Shown: positions 34,876 to 45,299 of the stretch, piece after piece
Layout of the letters: each line of letters opens with the position of its first letter
Numbering within the stretch: position 1 is the stretch's first letter
DNA from: Vreelandella neptunia
Lineage (GTDB): Bacteria; Pseudomonadota; Gammaproteobacteria; Pseudomonadales; Halomonadaceae
Assembly (NCBI RefSeq): GCF_022489065.1
Contig: NZ_JAKVTW010000004.1
Location: 124,001-188,000 of the forward strand
Direction of reading: 5' to 3'
Length of the DNA: 64,000 nt
Notes under the pieces: generated by a model
What the model was told of the DNA's origin: nothing
Databases searched by the model: none
What the model saw: only the letters and a program-made list of their open reading frames with translations
Translations under genes and position numbers: made by a program

Positions 34876-37023
34876 ATGTTCACCATTGATGACCTGGCCG
34901 ATCGACTCGGCGGCTATTTACCCCCGGATGAAATCCAGCAGGTCAAACGCGCCTTTTATTACGCTGAGCAGGCCCATGATGGCCAGCGCCGGCGTTCAGG
35001 TGAGCCTTACGTCACCCACCCCCTCGCGGTGGCGAACATTCTTGCCAATATGCACATGGACCATCAAAGCCTGATGGCTGCCATGCTGCACGACGTTATC
35101 GAAGATACCGGCGTTTCTAAAAAGGCCCTGGTGACCCAGTTTGGTAAACCGGTAGCAGAACTGGTCGATGGGGTATCCAAACTTACTCAGATTACCTTTG
35201 AAGACAAAGCCGTCGCCCAGGCGGAAAATTTCCAGAAGATGGTGCTGGCGATGTCGCGGGATATCCGCGTCATCATCGTTAAGCTGGCCGACCGGCTGCA
35301 CAATATGCGTACCCTGGGCGCCCTACGCCCGGATAAGAAGCGCCGCATTGCCCGTGAAACGCTGGAAATTTATGCCCGCATTGCCGGGCGGCTGGGCATC
35401 AACACTATTCGTGTTGAGCTTGAGGATCTCTCTTTTCAAGCGATTCACCCGATGCGCGCCGAACGCATCAAGCGTGCGGTGGCCAAAGCGCGCGGGCATC
35501 GGCGCAGCGCGATGCGTGAAATCCAGTCCTCGCTGCAAAAAAGCCTGGATGAAGATGGCCTGAACGGCACAGTGATTGGGCGGCAAAAACATCTACTGTC
35601 GATCTACAAAAAGATGCGCGACCAGCGTAAGCCCTTTGCAGAGATCATGGATGTCTTCGGTTTTCGCATCATTACTGAAGACGTTGCCAGCTGTTACCGA
35701 ATTTTAGGCGTGGTACATAATCTCTATAAGCCGGTGCCCGGGCGCTTTAAAGACTATATTGCGATTCCTAAGGCCAATGGCTACCAGAGTCTGCACACCA
35801 CCCTGTTTGGTTCCCGCGGTATGCCCATTGAGGTGCAGATTCGTACCCGTGAAATGGAAGCCATGGCCAATAACGGTATTGCCGCTCACTGGCTTTATAA
35901 AGCGGGGCAGACGTCGCACCCGATTGCTGAAGGCAGCCACGCTCGCGCGCGCGCCTGGGTTAAAGGGTTGCTCGAGATGCAGCGCCACGCAGGTGACTCG
36001 CTAGAGTTTATCGAACACGTTAAAAACGACTTGTTCCCCGACGATATCTACGTGTTTACGCCTAAAGGCGACATCATGGAGTTGCCACAAGGCGCGACCG
36101 TGATCGACTTCGCTTACACCGTGCATACCGATATTGGTAATAACTGCATTGCTTGCCGCATCGATCGCCACTTAGCGCCGCTTTCCACGCGCTTAGAGAG
36201 CGGGCAGACGCTGGAAATAATCACCGCCCCCGGTGCGCGCCCCAACCTTGCCTGGCTCAATTTTGTCACCACCGCCAAGGCGCGCTCGGCGATCCGCCAT
36301 GCGCTGAAATACCAGCAGCAGACCGAAGCGGTCATGCTGGGTCGGCGACTGCTCAATAAAGCCCTGGCGCCGTTCGATACTAGTCTCGAAGAGCTGGATG
36401 AGAGCACTCTTAAGCGCGCCTTTAAAGAGTTGGATGTCTCTTCTGAGGAGTCGCTGTTAGAGTCGCTTGGGCTAGGCAATCGGATGACTCAAGTGGTCGC
36501 GCGCCGATTAGTCGATGCCGCGCACGGTGATGATAGCTATAAGCATCCCGCAGGCGTTGAGGGTAGCAAAGCCGTCATGATCAGCGGCAGTGAAGGCATG
36601 GTGGTGAACTTTGCGCGCTGCTGCCATCCGTTGCCAGGCGACCCGGTGGTGGGCCATCTTTCTACTGGCAAAGGCTTAGTGGTGCATCGCGCTGAGTGTA
36701 AAAACGTTATTGATAAGAACTTTGCCGATAAAAACGACCCCGACAAGCTGTTTGCGCTTGAGTGGTCGGATACCATTGACGAAGACTTCCCGGTTGCACT
36801 GCGTATTGAGATTGAGAGCCGCCGGGGGCTGGTCGCAGAACTGGCCGGTTTAGTGACCGATGCCGATGCCAATATCGAGCGTATTGGTATTGAAGAGCGT
36901 GATGCCCGCCTTTCCACCGTCAATCTGACACTGTCGGTTAAAGGGCGCGTGCACTTGGCTCGCATCATTAAACGCATCCGTAACCTTCCCAACGTTGGCA
37001 AAATTACCCGACTCGCCAACTAA
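34876..37023 (+). CDS. spoT: bifunctional (p)ppGpp synthetase/hydrolase
   Basis: A 715-residue RSH enzyme controlling the stringent response. The N-terminal hydrolase has an intact metal site (HPLAVANILANMHMD, MLHDVIEDTG), so it can degrade (p)ppGpp; the synthetase region includes FKDYIAIPKANGYQSLHTTL; then a TGS domain (VFTPKGDIMELPQGATVIDF), a conserved cysteine region (VVNFARCCHPLPGD) and a C-terminal ACT domain. The intact HD site and its place after rpoZ identify it as SpoT rather than RelA. Confidence 0.96.
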   Translation: MFTIDDLADRLGGYLPPDEIQQVKRAFYYAEQAHDGQRRRSGEPYVTHPLAVANILANMHMDHQSLMAAMLHDVIEDTGVSKKALVTQFGKPVAELVDGVSKLTQITFEDKAVAQAENFQKMVLAMSRDIRVIIVKLADRLHNMRTLGALRPDKKRRIARETLEIYARIAGRLGINTIRVELEDLSFQAIHPMRAERIKRAVAKARGHRRSAMREIQSSLQKSLDEDGLNGTVIGRQKHLLSIYKKMRDQRKPFAEIMDVFGFRIITEDVASCYRILGVVHNLYKPVPGRFKDYIAIPKANGYQSLHTTLFGSRGMPIEVQIRTREMEAMANNGIAAHWLYKAGQTSHPIAEGSHARARAWVKGLLEMQRHAGDSLEFIEHVKNDLFPDDIYVFTPKGDIMELPQGATVIDFAYTVHTDIGNNCIACRIDRHLAPLSTRLESGQTLEIITAPGARPNLAWLNFVTTAKARSAIRHALKYQQQTEAVMLGRRLLNKALAPFDTSLEELDESTLKRAFKELDVSSEESLLESLGLGNRMTQVVARRLVDAAHGDDSYKHPAGVEGSKAVMISGSEGMVVNFARCCHPLPGDPVVGHLSTGKGLVVHRAECKNVIDKNFADKNDPDKLFALEWSDTIDEDFPVALRIEIESRRGLVAELAGLVTDADANIERIGIEERDARLSTVNLTLSVKGRVHLARIIKRIRNLPNVGKITRLAN

Positions 37024-37133
37024 CACCCCATAAAACGACATGCTGATGCACTATCGGTAGTGTCAGCTATTGGTTGAGTCGGCTTGGCGCTAATTCGAAC
37101 GACTTATTACCCACTGAAGGAGCGAGACATCGC

Positions 37134-37523
37134 ATGAGCAATAAGGCTGTTATTAACACCAGCAAAGCCCCCGCTGCTATTGGCCCCTACTCCCAGGCTA
37201 TTAAAGCGGGTAATACGGTGTATCTGTCTGGCCAAATCCCGCTAGACCCCGCGACCATGGCGATTGTGTCTGAGGATTTTGAAGCCCAGGCACGCCAAGT
37301 CTTCACCAACCTGCAAGCGGTGTGTGAAGAAGCTGCGGGCTCGTTAAGCGATATCGTTAAGCTGAACCTATATTTGGTCGACTTGGATAACTTTGCGATT
37401 GTTAACCAAGTCATGGAAGAGTTCTTCACCGCTCCTTTCCCTGCCCGCGCCGCTGTTGGCGTGAAAGCGCTGCCCAAAGGCAGCCAAGTGGAAGCTGAAG
37501 CGGTTATGGTAATTGGCGATTAA
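37134..37523 (+). CDS. ridA: RidA family enamine/imine deaminase
   Basis: A 129-residue canonical RidA that clears 2-aminoacrylate and related reactive imines. It has the family start [31 protein letters not shown], and the active-site arginine in [19 protein letters not shown] 37134 is chosen because AAGGAG lies upstream and it opens at the family N-terminus; the in-frame start at 37074 adds unrelated residues. Its position after spoT is conserved in many gammaproteobacteria. Confidence 0.95.
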   Translation: MSNKAVINTSKAPAAIGPYSQAIKAGNTVYLSGQIPLDPATMAIVSEDFEAQARQVFTNLQAVCEEAAGSLSDIVKLNLYLVDLDNFAIVNQVMEEFFTAPFPARAAVGVKALPKGSQVEAEAVMVIGD

Positions 37524-37532
37524 CCAAGACGG

Positions 37533-38414
37533 TTAAACGCTGTTGACCTCTAGAAAGCCTCCCTCTTTGAGCACCTGCGCATAGCCTTCACGGTAGCTGG
37601 GGAAGCGGAACTGATAGCCAGTGTCGATAATGCGCTGGTTATCGCAACGTTTGCTGGTCCGGCGGCGTAAAGGCGACTGCATGGTCTCAGAGGCTTCGAC
37701 TTTTAACTGAGTAGCCAACCACATCATCACGTTATGCATGGTAACCGGCTCACAGTCGCTGCCCAGGTAGATATTGGCCAGCGTCTCGCCGCTCTCTTGA
37801 TAGCGAATCAGGTGGGCGATAATGCCGGTGCAGTCATCACGGTGAATGCGATTTGAGTAGATCACTGGAGTGATCGCCGCTACGCGGCCTTCAGCCACCT
37901 GATGGATCAGCCGGTCACGACCTGGGCCGTAAATGCCTGAGAAGCGAATGACCGTGCCGGGCAGTGAATGATTGATCAGCGCCTGTTCGGCTTCGCACAT
38001 CAGTGTGCCAGAGAAGCTGGTCGAGTCGGCGGGGCTCTCTTCGTTAACGACTTCGCCCTCCTGCTGACCATGCACACTGGTCGATGAGACGAAAAATACC
38101 CGACGCGGCGGCGTTTTGTGCTGCTCCATGACGCTTAGCACGCGTTTTAAACCTTCCGGGTAGGCGCTTTGATAAGCACTCTCTTCGAAACGGTCGGCGC
38201 TGACGGTATAGACCACGTAGTCGGCTTGAGGAAGACGTTTGGCATCGGCCTCTTCAAGATCGTTTAAATCCAGCTTAAGCGGTTTAATGCCCGTGCCTTT
38301 TAGGGCCTCGACATTGCGACGTACGCCAATGACCTGGTGTCCTTCCTCGAGTAACTCGCGCCCAAGGTTGATCCCTATATCGCCACAGCCGATAATCAGT
38401 ACGGTTAGCTTCAC
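37533..38414 (-). CDS. NAD(P)-binding epimerase/reductase (YeeZ-like SDR)
   Basis: A 293-residue extended short-chain dehydrogenase. The nucleotide site is LTVLIIGCGDIGINLGRELL; the region VRFSGIYGPGRDRLIHQVA is typical of YeeZ-like NAD-dependent epimerases, where the usual YxxxK is not obvious. GTG 38414 is taken as start since AGGAG lies eight bases before it; a GTG at 38423 directly abuts that site. It is divergent from oxyR and convergent with ridA. The substrate is unknown. Confidence 0.85.
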   Translation of the reverse strand: MKLTVLIIGCGDIGINLGRELLEEGHQVIGVRRNVEALKGTGIKPLKLDLNDLEEADAKRLPQADYVVYTVSADRFEESAYQSAYPEGLKRVLSVMEQHKTPPRRVFFVSSTSVHGQQEGEVVNEESPADSTSFSGTLMCEAEQALINHSLPGTVIRFSGIYGPGRDRLIHQVAEGRVAAITPVIYSNRIHRDDCTGIIAHLIRYQESGETLANIYLGSDCEPVTMHNVMMWLATQLKVEASETMQSPLRRRTSKRCDNQRIIDTGYQFRFPSYREGYAQVLKEGGFLEVNSV

Positions 38415-38610
38415 CGTGCTCACTCCTCTTGATTAATATTCCCTATTAGATGCAAAGTCTCTACCAACGATTACATGGAACCGTGACACTGTCGGTTTAG
38501 AACACGTCAGTTGAGAAAAACATTGGCAGAGTTTGCTTGTCCTTTTCCATCCCGCTGACTGTCACTATGTTAGTCACACGCTGCTACGAGAGGATGCCAC
38601 TGGCACCGCT

Positions 38611-39540
38611 ATGACTTTAACAGAACTTCGCTACATCGTAACCCTCGCCCAGGAGCGCCACTTTGGTCGCGCGGCTGAACGCTGTCATGTTTCGCAGCCG
38701 ACACTCTCGGTGGCGGTGAAAAAGCTGGAGGAGGAGCTTGAGACAGCGCTGTTTGAGCGCTCCAAGTCCACCGTACAGGTGACCCCGCTGGGTGAAAAAA
38801 TCGTTGCTCAGGCTCAGCGAGTGCTGGAACAGAGCACACTGATTTTTGAGCTGGCCAGCACTGGTAAAGATCAGTTGGCCAACCCGCTGCGTATTGGCGC
38901 TATTTATACTATTGGACCGTACCTATTTCCCCATCTAGTGCCCGCGCTTGCTAACGCGGCCCCGCAAATGCCGCTGTATATTGAAGAGGGCATGACCGGC
39001 ACGCTGCGCGCCAAGCTACGCAGCGGCGAGCTGGATGTGATTATTGTGGCGTTGCCGTTTACCGAAACCGATGTGGTCACCAAGGCGATCTACGACGAAG
39101 ACTTTGAAGTATTAATGCCCGCCGATCACCGCTGGGTAGAGCGAGAGGCAATCAATAAAGAGGACTTGCTGGAAGAGCGCCTGCTGTTGCTGGGGGAAGG
39201 CCACTGCTTCCGCGACCAGATTCTGGAAGCCTGCCCGGCGATTACCCAAAAACTCAATAGCCCCAACAATACGCTGATTGCGGAAGGCGGCTCGCTGGAA
39301 ACCATTCGTCATATGGTTGCGTCGCGGTTGGGCATTACCGTACTGCCCCAGTCGGCGCTAGGCACCAATCAGTATGAGAATGCCATGTTAGTGAGTCGGC
39401 CATTTGTGGAGCCCGCGCCTTCCCGCACCGTGGCGATTGCCTGGAGGGCGAGTTTTCCACGCCCTAAAGCCATTGAGGCACTGATTCAGGCGATCAGCCA
39501 CTGTCAGCAGCCTGCTCAGGCCGTGAAAAGCGCCCCATGA
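38611..39540 (+). CDS. oxyR: hydrogen-peroxide-inducible regulator OxyR
   Basis: A LysR-type activator of 309 residues. The DNA-binding domain is MTLTELRYIVTLAQERHFGR with CHVSQPTLSVAVKKLEEELE. The two redox cysteines of OxyR are in GEGHCFRDQILEACP, nine residues apart as in E. coli (C199/C208), which form a disulphide on exposure to peroxide. ATG 38611 gives the normal N-terminus. It ends in ATGA overlap with recG; this oxyR-recG pairing occurs in several gammaproteobacteria. Confidence 0.94.
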   Translation: MTLTELRYIVTLAQERHFGRAAERCHVSQPTLSVAVKKLEEELETALFERSKSTVQVTPLGEKIVAQAQRVLEQSTLIFELASTGKDQLANPLRIGAIYTIGPYLFPHLVPALANAAPQMPLYIEEGMTGTLRAKLRSGELDVIIVALPFTETDVVTKAIYDEDFEVLMPADHRWVEREAINKEDLLEERLLLLGEGHCFRDQILEACPAITQKLNSPNNTLIAEGGSLETIRHMVASRLGITVLPQSALGTNQYENAMLVSRPFVEPAPSRTVAIAWRASFPRPKAIEALIQAISHCQQPAQAVKSAP

Positions 39541-41615
39541 GCGATCTCTCCGCGCCCATTACGGCGTTGAAAGGTGTCGGCGAAGCGCTGGCGCTAAAGC
39601 TTGGTCGGTTGGGCATTGAGCGGGTGAGCGACCTGCTGTTTCACCTGCCGTTGCGCTACCAGGACCGTACCCGGCTAACGCCCATCGGCCAACTGCGCGC
39701 CGGGCAAGAGGCGGTCATCGAGGGGGAAGTGACCGCCTGCGATGTCGTCAAGGGGCGCCGCCGTAGCCTGCTGGTGCGGCTCCGCGATGGCAGCGGTATT
39801 TTGAGCCTGCGCTTTTTTCACTTCTCTCCTGCTCAACAGCAACAGCTGCGCCCTGGCGCCACGGTGAGAGCTTTCGGTGAAGCGCGGGCTGGGGCAACCG
39901 GTTTAGAGATCTATCACCCTGAATATCGTCAGAGTGGCGGCAGTGAGACCCCCGTAGAGGAGTATTTCACGCCGATTTATCCCACCACCGAAGGCTTGAA
40001 CCAACTGCGGCTGCGAGCCTTGGCTCAGCAGGCGCTCGGGCTGCTGGATAACGCTCCCGAAGCGCTGCCCGATGTCATTCCCGATACGTTGCTCCAACGC
40101 TTTCAGCTACCGGGCCTCCACGCCAGCCTGCACTTACTGCACCAGCCGCCGCCCGATGTGAATATTGAACAGTTGACCAGTGGCCAACACCCGGCCACGC
40201 GCCGCCTAGCGCTGGAAGAGCTGCTCGCCCATCAACTAAGCCTGCGCGAGGTACGCCTGCGTATTCAGGCCGACGGCGCGCCTTCGCTTCCCTCTGGGCG
40301 CAGCCTGCAGGCGCGTTTTTTGGCCCAGTTACCGTTTGCGCTAACCGGTGCCCAGCGCCGCGTACTCGAAGAGATTGGCCACGACCTAAGCCGCCCAGCG
40401 CCGATGCTGCGCTTGATTCAGGGTGATGTGGGATCGGGTAAAACCGTGGTGGCCGCCATGGCCGCTCTCTGTGCCCTGGCAGGCAACTGCCAAGCGGCGA
40501 TCATGGCGCCAACGGAAATCCTCGCCGAGCAGCACTACCGCTCGTTTAAAGCCTGGTTTGAGCCGCTGGGTATCGAAGTGGCGTGGCTGGCGGGCAAGCT
40601 TAAAGGCAAAGCGCGGCTAGATGCCAAGGCGGCGATTGCCGATGGCCGTGCGCGCATGGTGGTGGGTACCCATGCGCTATTTCAGGACGATGTGCATTTT
40701 GAATGCTTGGGGCTGGCGATTATTGATGAACAGCACCGCTTTGGTGTGCACCAACGCCTGGCGCTGCGTGAGAAAGGCGAGGCGGGCGGGCTCACCCCAC
40801 ATCAGTTGATCATGACCGCCACGCCAATTCCCCGGACTCTGGCCATGAGCGCCTATGCAGACCTGGATGTCTCGGTGATCGACGAGCTTCCCCCCGGCAG
40901 AACGCCGGTGAAAACCGTGGTGGTGCCCGATGAGCGTCGCCCCGAAGTAGTCGAGCGCATTCGGCTAGCCTGTAGTGAAGGCCGCCAGGCTTACTGGGTA
41001 TGCACGCTGATCGACGAGTCCGAGGTGCTGCAGTGCCAGGCCGCCGAAGTTACCCGGGATGAGCTCACCGTCGCCTTACCTGAGTTGGCAGTGGGGTTGG
41101 TTCATGGGCGGATGAAATCCAGCGAGAAAGCCGAAGTAATGACCGCCTTTAAAGAAGGAGAGCTGGATCTACTGGTCGCGACCACGGTAATCGAAGTGGG
41201 GGTGGATGTTCCCAACGCCAGCCTGATGATTATCGAAAACCCTGAGCGGCTGGGGCTTTCCCAGCTTCATCAGCTACGTGGCCGGGTTGGGCGTGGCAGC
41301 ACTGAAAGCTTCTGTGTGCTGCTTTATCATCCGCCGCTGTCGAAAAGCTCCCGCCAGCGCTTGGCAGTGATGCGCGAAACCACCGACGGCTTCCGCATCG
41401 CCGAGAAAGACCTGGAAATCCGCGGCCCTGGCGAAGTGCTAGGTACCCGCCAAACCGGCTTGGCGCAGATGAAAATTGCCGACTTGGAGCGCGATGCCGA
41501 CCTTCTGGAGCGAGTGAGCGCTATGGCTCAAACGCTGCAGGGCAATTCTGAGGTTACCGCCGTGCTGGTACGCCGATGGTTAGGCGAGGCCGCGGGGCGT
41601 TATGGTCAAGTATGA
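39537..41615 (+). CDS. recG: ATP-dependent DNA helicase RecG
   Basis: A 692-residue helicase that reverses stalled replication forks and processes Holliday junctions. It has the N-terminal wedge/OB domain (ALKGVGEALALKLGRLGIER; RLRDGSGILSLRFFHF), helicase motif I IQGDVGSGKTVVAAMA, motif II LAIIDEQHRFGVHQR (DEQH), motif III LIMTATPIPRTLAMSAYAD and motif VI QLRGRVGRG. Full length and intact. Its last 10 bp overlap the end of the convergent FUSC gene. Confidence 0.96.
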   Translation: MSDLSAPITALKGVGEALALKLGRLGIERVSDLLFHLPLRYQDRTRLTPIGQLRAGQEAVIEGEVTACDVVKGRRRSLLVRLRDGSGILSLRFFHFSPAQQQQLRPGATVRAFGEARAGATGLEIYHPEYRQSGGSETPVEEYFTPIYPTTEGLNQLRLRALAQQALGLLDNAPEALPDVIPDTLLQRFQLPGLHASLHLLHQPPPDVNIEQLTSGQHPATRRLALEELLAHQLSLREVRLRIQADGAPSLPSGRSLQARFLAQLPFALTGAQRRVLEEIGHDLSRPAPMLRLIQGDVGSGKTVVAAMAALCALAGNCQAAIMAPTEILAEQHYRSFKAWFEPLGIEVAWLAGKLKGKARLDAKAAIADGRARMVVGTHALFQDDVHFECLGLAIIDEQHRFGVHQRLALREKGEAGGLTPHQLIMTATPIPRTLAMSAYADLDVSVIDELPPGRTPVKTVVVPDERRPEVVERIRLACSEGRQAYWVCTLIDESEVLQCQAAEVTRDELTVALPELAVGLVHGRMKSSEKAEVMTAFKEGELDLLVATTVIEVGVDVPNASLMIIENPERLGLSQLHQLRGRVGRGSTESFCVLLYHPPLSKSSRQRLAVMRETTDGFRIAEKDLEIRGPGEVLGTRQTGLAQMKIADLERDADLLERVSAMAQTLQGNSEVTAVLVRRWLGEAAGRYGQV

Positions 41616-43816
41616 ATGCTAGTGCTACTCGAGATGGGCGCTTCGCTTCCCACCAACCGATTCGCCGCCTCGCCCAGCGGGGCCAGTTGCTCGGTAATAA
41701 GGCGTAGCTGGCTCTGAATAGGGCGGTAGAGGTTGATCGCCTGTTCGTCCGCTACTGCTCCACTCTGCCCTTCTAACTGGGTTAGCAGTTCAGCGGCTTG
41801 ATCCGTTAGTGCCTCAACCGGCTGGCGCTGGCGTAACCGTTCCGCAATCTGACCCAACAGCTCACCAATGCGCTTTGCTACCGGCACCAACGTGGCGTCG
41901 TCTTCATCATCTGCCAACTGATGGCGATGGGCGCCTAACGCTGAAAGGTGGCTCAGCAGAGTGTTGGAGAGCACTAGAAAGCGCAGGCCATTGTCTGCGT
42001 CCAGTTTCCGGTAGTGACCCGGCTCATGAAGCATATTGGTGAGTAGCGTGGAGAGCGCAGCATCCGCGTTATGGGCATTGCGCCGCGCTAGGCGATAGGC
42101 CAAGTCATCCTGTTTGCCTTCCTCGTACTGATGGATGATTTCTTCCAAGTAGCGGCGGTGGTTATTCAGCGCATTGGCGGCCTCGCGGTAAAGCCTGCGT
42201 CCCTGCCAATCGGGCAGAATGAAAAACACCGCTAAGCCTGCAATCAGCGAGCCGATCAAGGTATCGAAAAGGCGCGGTAATATCAGGTTAAAGCCATCGC
42301 CGACTTGGTTGAAGCTGCACAACACCAGCAAGGTGATAGAAGCGGTGGCGATCACATAGTGTTTCTCGCGGTTGGCGAAGAACGACACCCCCGCGGCCAC
42401 GGCGATCATGCTTTGTACCAGCGGATGCGGGAAGAGGCTGATTGAGGCCCATCCCACCACCAAGCCGAGTACCGTGCCCAACATCCGCTGAGATAAGAAG
42501 CGTCGCGTGGTGGCGAAGTTGGGGCGGCAGACAAATAGGGTGGTAAGCAGAATCCAAAAACCCTGTTCGGGGTCGATCCATTGCAGAATCCCGTAGCCTG
42601 TCATTAACGCAATCGAGAGTCGCACCGCGTGGCGAAAGGTGGGGGAACCAAGGGTAAAATTCAGGCGCACCCGCTTCCAGGCTTCCTGCATGCTTGAGGG
42701 CGAGCGGTCATAAAGCGAGCTGTCGCGTCGCTCTTCGCTGGCATCAGGGTTGTGGGCACTGGCGAGCTGGTTTTCCAACGTGGCCAGGTTCTCTGCTAGG
42801 GCACTCAAGGGGTAAAGCAGCGGACGCCATTCGGGTTTTCCCCGGTCGCGCAGGTTCTCAATTGAGGCGTGTAGATCGGCCAGCGCTTCTTCGCTCTGCT
42901 GGTGGTCAAACGGTCGGTTGAGCAGCAGCGATTTGGCCAGTTGACGGCAGGAGCGCCCTTGCTGATCCAGCAGCCGCTGACAGCGAAACAGTACATCGTG
43001 GTGGAAAAATGCTTTGCTGAGCGCGCTGTACGGGTAGTGAGTGGAACTGGCGCGCTCGTGAATATCCTGGGCAATAAAGTAAATCCGCAGGTAGCGGTTG
43101 AGCTTGCGGTCACCGCGCTGACCTTCAAGCCGCCTAAAAATCATCTCTTTGGCTTGATTCAGGGCATCGACGACTTTACCGTTTTGCCGCGCTAGCGCCA
43201 CCCGGCGCGCTTCTACATCGACACCACGTACCGGCTCAAACAGCGCCGATTTCAGAATCAAAAACTCACCCAGCGCCTTGTACACGCGCGCCATGCTCTG
43301 TTTCACCGGCTGGCGCGAAAATAGCGCGCACCACACGATTGAAATTAGCCCGTACCAGACGGCCCCCGCCAACAGCAGCAGTTGGCGTGCGGCCACGTCT
43401 TCATCTACCCCGCCGTGCTGCTCAATATTGATCATCGAGTAAATCGACAGGATTAGCGTGCCGGAGGCAATCGTGGCATAGCGCTGCCCAATGGCGCCGA
43501 GCATAATCAGGGTAAAGGTGGAAATACCTAGCCCAATAACAAACAGCCACGGCCAGGGAAACAGCCACTGGACAATAAAGGACGCCGAGGTAAAACATAC
43601 CAGCGTTACCACCAGGGCTTGAAAGCGGCCTTGCCAGCTGTCGTCGGTTTCTGACAGGGCGCAGGCGATGATACCCAGGAAAAGCGGAATGACCAGCGCG
43701 ACATCACCCATTAGACCGCTAAACAGCAATGCACCGCTAAACGCTATAAAAACACGCAGACTGTAGGCGAATTTATCCAGCGTCCAAAGGCGCCGTAGCG
43801 GCAATGAAATGGGCAT
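41606..43816 (-). CDS. FUSC family membrane protein (YccS/YhfK-like)
   Basis: A 736-residue inner-membrane protein with two blocks of about six helices each (residues 15-160 and 395-540) separated and followed by long cytoplasmic helical regions. The second block has the FUSC pattern (LTTLFVCRPNFATTRRFLSQ, RMLGTVLGLVVGWASISLF). Such proteins belong to the aromatic-acid exporter/fusaric acid resistance superfamily; YccS itself has no firm substrate. The Asp/Asp-rich linker is hydrophilic, as in E. coli YccS. Confidence 0.87.
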   Translation of the reverse strand: MPISLPLRRLWTLDKFAYSLRVFIAFSGALLFSGLMGDVALVIPLFLGIIACALSETDDSWQGRFQALVVTLVCFTSASFIVQWLFPWPWLFVIGLGISTFTLIMLGAIGQRYATIASGTLILSIYSMINIEQHGGVDEDVAARQLLLLAGAVWYGLISIVWCALFSRQPVKQSMARVYKALGEFLILKSALFEPVRGVDVEARRVALARQNGKVVDALNQAKEMIFRRLEGQRGDRKLNRYLRIYFIAQDIHERASSTHYPYSALSKAFFHHDVLFRCQRLLDQQGRSCRQLAKSLLLNRPFDHQQSEEALADLHASIENLRDRGKPEWRPLLYPLSALAENLATLENQLASAHNPDASEERRDSSLYDRSPSSMQEAWKRVRLNFTLGSPTFRHAVRLSIALMTGYGILQWIDPEQGFWILLTTLFVCRPNFATTRRFLSQRMLGTVLGLVVGWASISLFPHPLVQSMIAVAAGVSFFANREKHYVIATASITLLVLCSFNQVGDGFNLILPRLFDTLIGSLIAGLAVFFILPDWQGRRLYREAANALNNHRRYLEEIIHQYEEGKQDDLAYRLARRNAHNADAALSTLLTNMLHEPGHYRKLDADNGLRFLVLSNTLLSHLSALGAHRHQLADDEDDATLVPVAKRIGELLGQIAERLRQRQPVEALTDQAAELLTQLEGQSGAVADEQAINLYRPIQSQLRLITEQLAPLGEAANRLVGSEAPISSSTSIHT

Positions 43817-43989
43817 AGACTCTCTTATAAGTGTTTATTAGACTTTAGTATAAACGTGTGAAGGCTAGATGTCGCTACCTCGGCTCTCAACGTTTGAGTG
43901 TACTAAAAAATAGCGCACTAAAGCCCTATGATTGGAACGCTAACTTTTTCGATACTCGGAGTGACACTAAAAAAAACAGGAACACTCCA

Positions 43990-44808
43990 ATGGATCTCAA
44001 GCTACTGCTGGACTGGCGTCTGCACCTAATGGTGATCGTGACGTCAATGTTTGCCGAGTGGATAGGCATTGTGCGCATTCCTCTCGGACCGGGAACACTG
44101 CTGTTATTACCTCTACTCTACGCCTTTATCATTGGCGTACTCTTCAACCCCCACCTTTTCTCGGTAATGGGCAAGGTCATTCCCAAGCCGGTCAGCAATG
44201 CGGCTGGCCCAATCATTCTAATCGCTATTTTGCCCTTTATTGCCAAGTTCGGTTCTACCATTGGCCCCGCCATTGAGCAGATCATCGCCGCAGGCCCTGC
44301 GCTGATACTCCAAGAGCTGGGCAATCTCGGCACCATGCTGATCGCGCTGCCCTTTGCCGTATTGGTCCTCAAAATGGGCCGGGAAGCGATTGGCGCGACC
44401 TATTCCATTGCTCGCGAACCTAATATTGCCATTATCTCAGACCGTTACGGGCTCCGAAGCCCTGAAGGCATCGGCATTATGGGCGTCTACGTGGTAGGCA
44501 CCATGTTCGGTACGCTCTATTTTGCCTTGATGGCGGGCTATATCGCTTCACTGGATATTCTCGACATTCGTGCTCTGGCCATGGCCTGCGGGGTGGGCAG
44601 TGGAAGCATGGTAGCGGCATGTTCGGCGGCGTTAGCAGAAGCAGTCCCGGGTTCCCGTGATGAACTGCTGGCCTTTGCAGGGGCAAGTAATCTGCTCACC
44701 TATGCCACAGGACTATATATCTCACTATTTATCGCGCTACCGGTTACCGAGTGGATGTACAAGCGCTTAAAAGGCTCGCGTCAGGAGGTTCGTCATGAAA
44801 ACCCATGA
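43990..44808 (+). CDS. DUF3100 family membrane protein (transporter-like)
   Basis: A 272-residue membrane protein with about eight helices. The sequence GPGTLLLLPLLYAFIIGVLF and MACGVGSGSMVAACSAALAE is of the DUF3100 family, which is distantly like AbgT/DUF340-type transporters; a role in uptake is likely but not shown. ATG 43990 has AGGAA upstream; the earlier in-frame ATG at 43858 covers leader sequence. Its end overlaps the next membrane gene by 14 bp, so the two products probably form one complex. Confidence 0.8.
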   Translation: MDLKLLLDWRLHLMVIVTSMFAEWIGIVRIPLGPGTLLLLPLLYAFIIGVLFNPHLFSVMGKVIPKPVSNAAGPIILIAILPFIAKFGSTIGPAIEQIIAAGPALILQELGNLGTMLIALPFAVLVLKMGREAIGATYSIAREPNIAIISDRYGLRSPEGIGIMGVYVVGTMFGTLYFALMAGYIASLDILDIRALAMACGVGSGSMVAACSAALAEAVPGSRDELLAFAGASNLLTYATGLYISLFIALPVTEWMYKRLKGSRQEVRHENP

Positions 44809-45289
44809 AAGCGGCGTTGATCAGTTTGATGCTGAAGCCTTAAAAGAGCTGCGCCCAGAAAACCAACTCGGCAAAACGGCCTTGGTGCTGGCGGCGGTGT
44901 GCGTGTCGGCGTGGTTCAGTAACGTAGTCAACGGTTCGCCCTTGTTAGAGGCACTGCCCGGCATGCTGATTCTGTATGTCATGGTCATCATCGGTTTGGT
45001 GATTGGGCGGGTATGCCCGTTTTACCTGCCCAGCGTGGCCTGGGTGTCGCTGATTAGCATTATCGCGACGCTGCCGTTCTTCCCCGGTAACGGCTGGATA
45101 ATCGCAAGGCTGGCTGAGGTAGATTTTCTGGCGGTGGTAACGCCGGTATTGGCCTATGCCGGGCTGGCACTTACAGGCCGTGAGTTTTCCATGTTCAAGC
45201 AAACCGGTTGGAAGCTGGTGATCGTGGCCTTGCTGGTATTCACCGGTACCTTTATCGGCTCTGCCGTTGTCGCTCACGTAATGCTTTAA
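44795..45289 (+). CDS. small four- to five-helix membrane protein, partner of DUF3100
   Basis: A 164-residue membrane protein. After a charged 28-residue head (MKTHESGVDQFDAEALKEL) come hydrophobic segments near residues 30-50, 55-78, 85-100, 107-125 and 138-162. I do not assign a named family with certainty. Its start lies inside the DUF3100 gene (overlap 44795-44808) and it ends 10 bp before the amidohydrolase gene, so it belongs to the same operon and likely makes up a two-part transporter with DUF3100. Confidence 0.75.
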   Translation: MKTHESGVDQFDAEALKELRPENQLGKTALVLAAVCVSAWFSNVVNGSPLLEALPGMLILYVMVIIGLVIGRVCPFYLPSVAWVSLISIIATLPFFPGNGWIIARLAEVDFLAVVTPVLAYAGLALTGREFSMFKQTGWKLVIVALLVFTGTFIGSAVVAHVML

Positions 45290-45299
45290 GGATAGGACG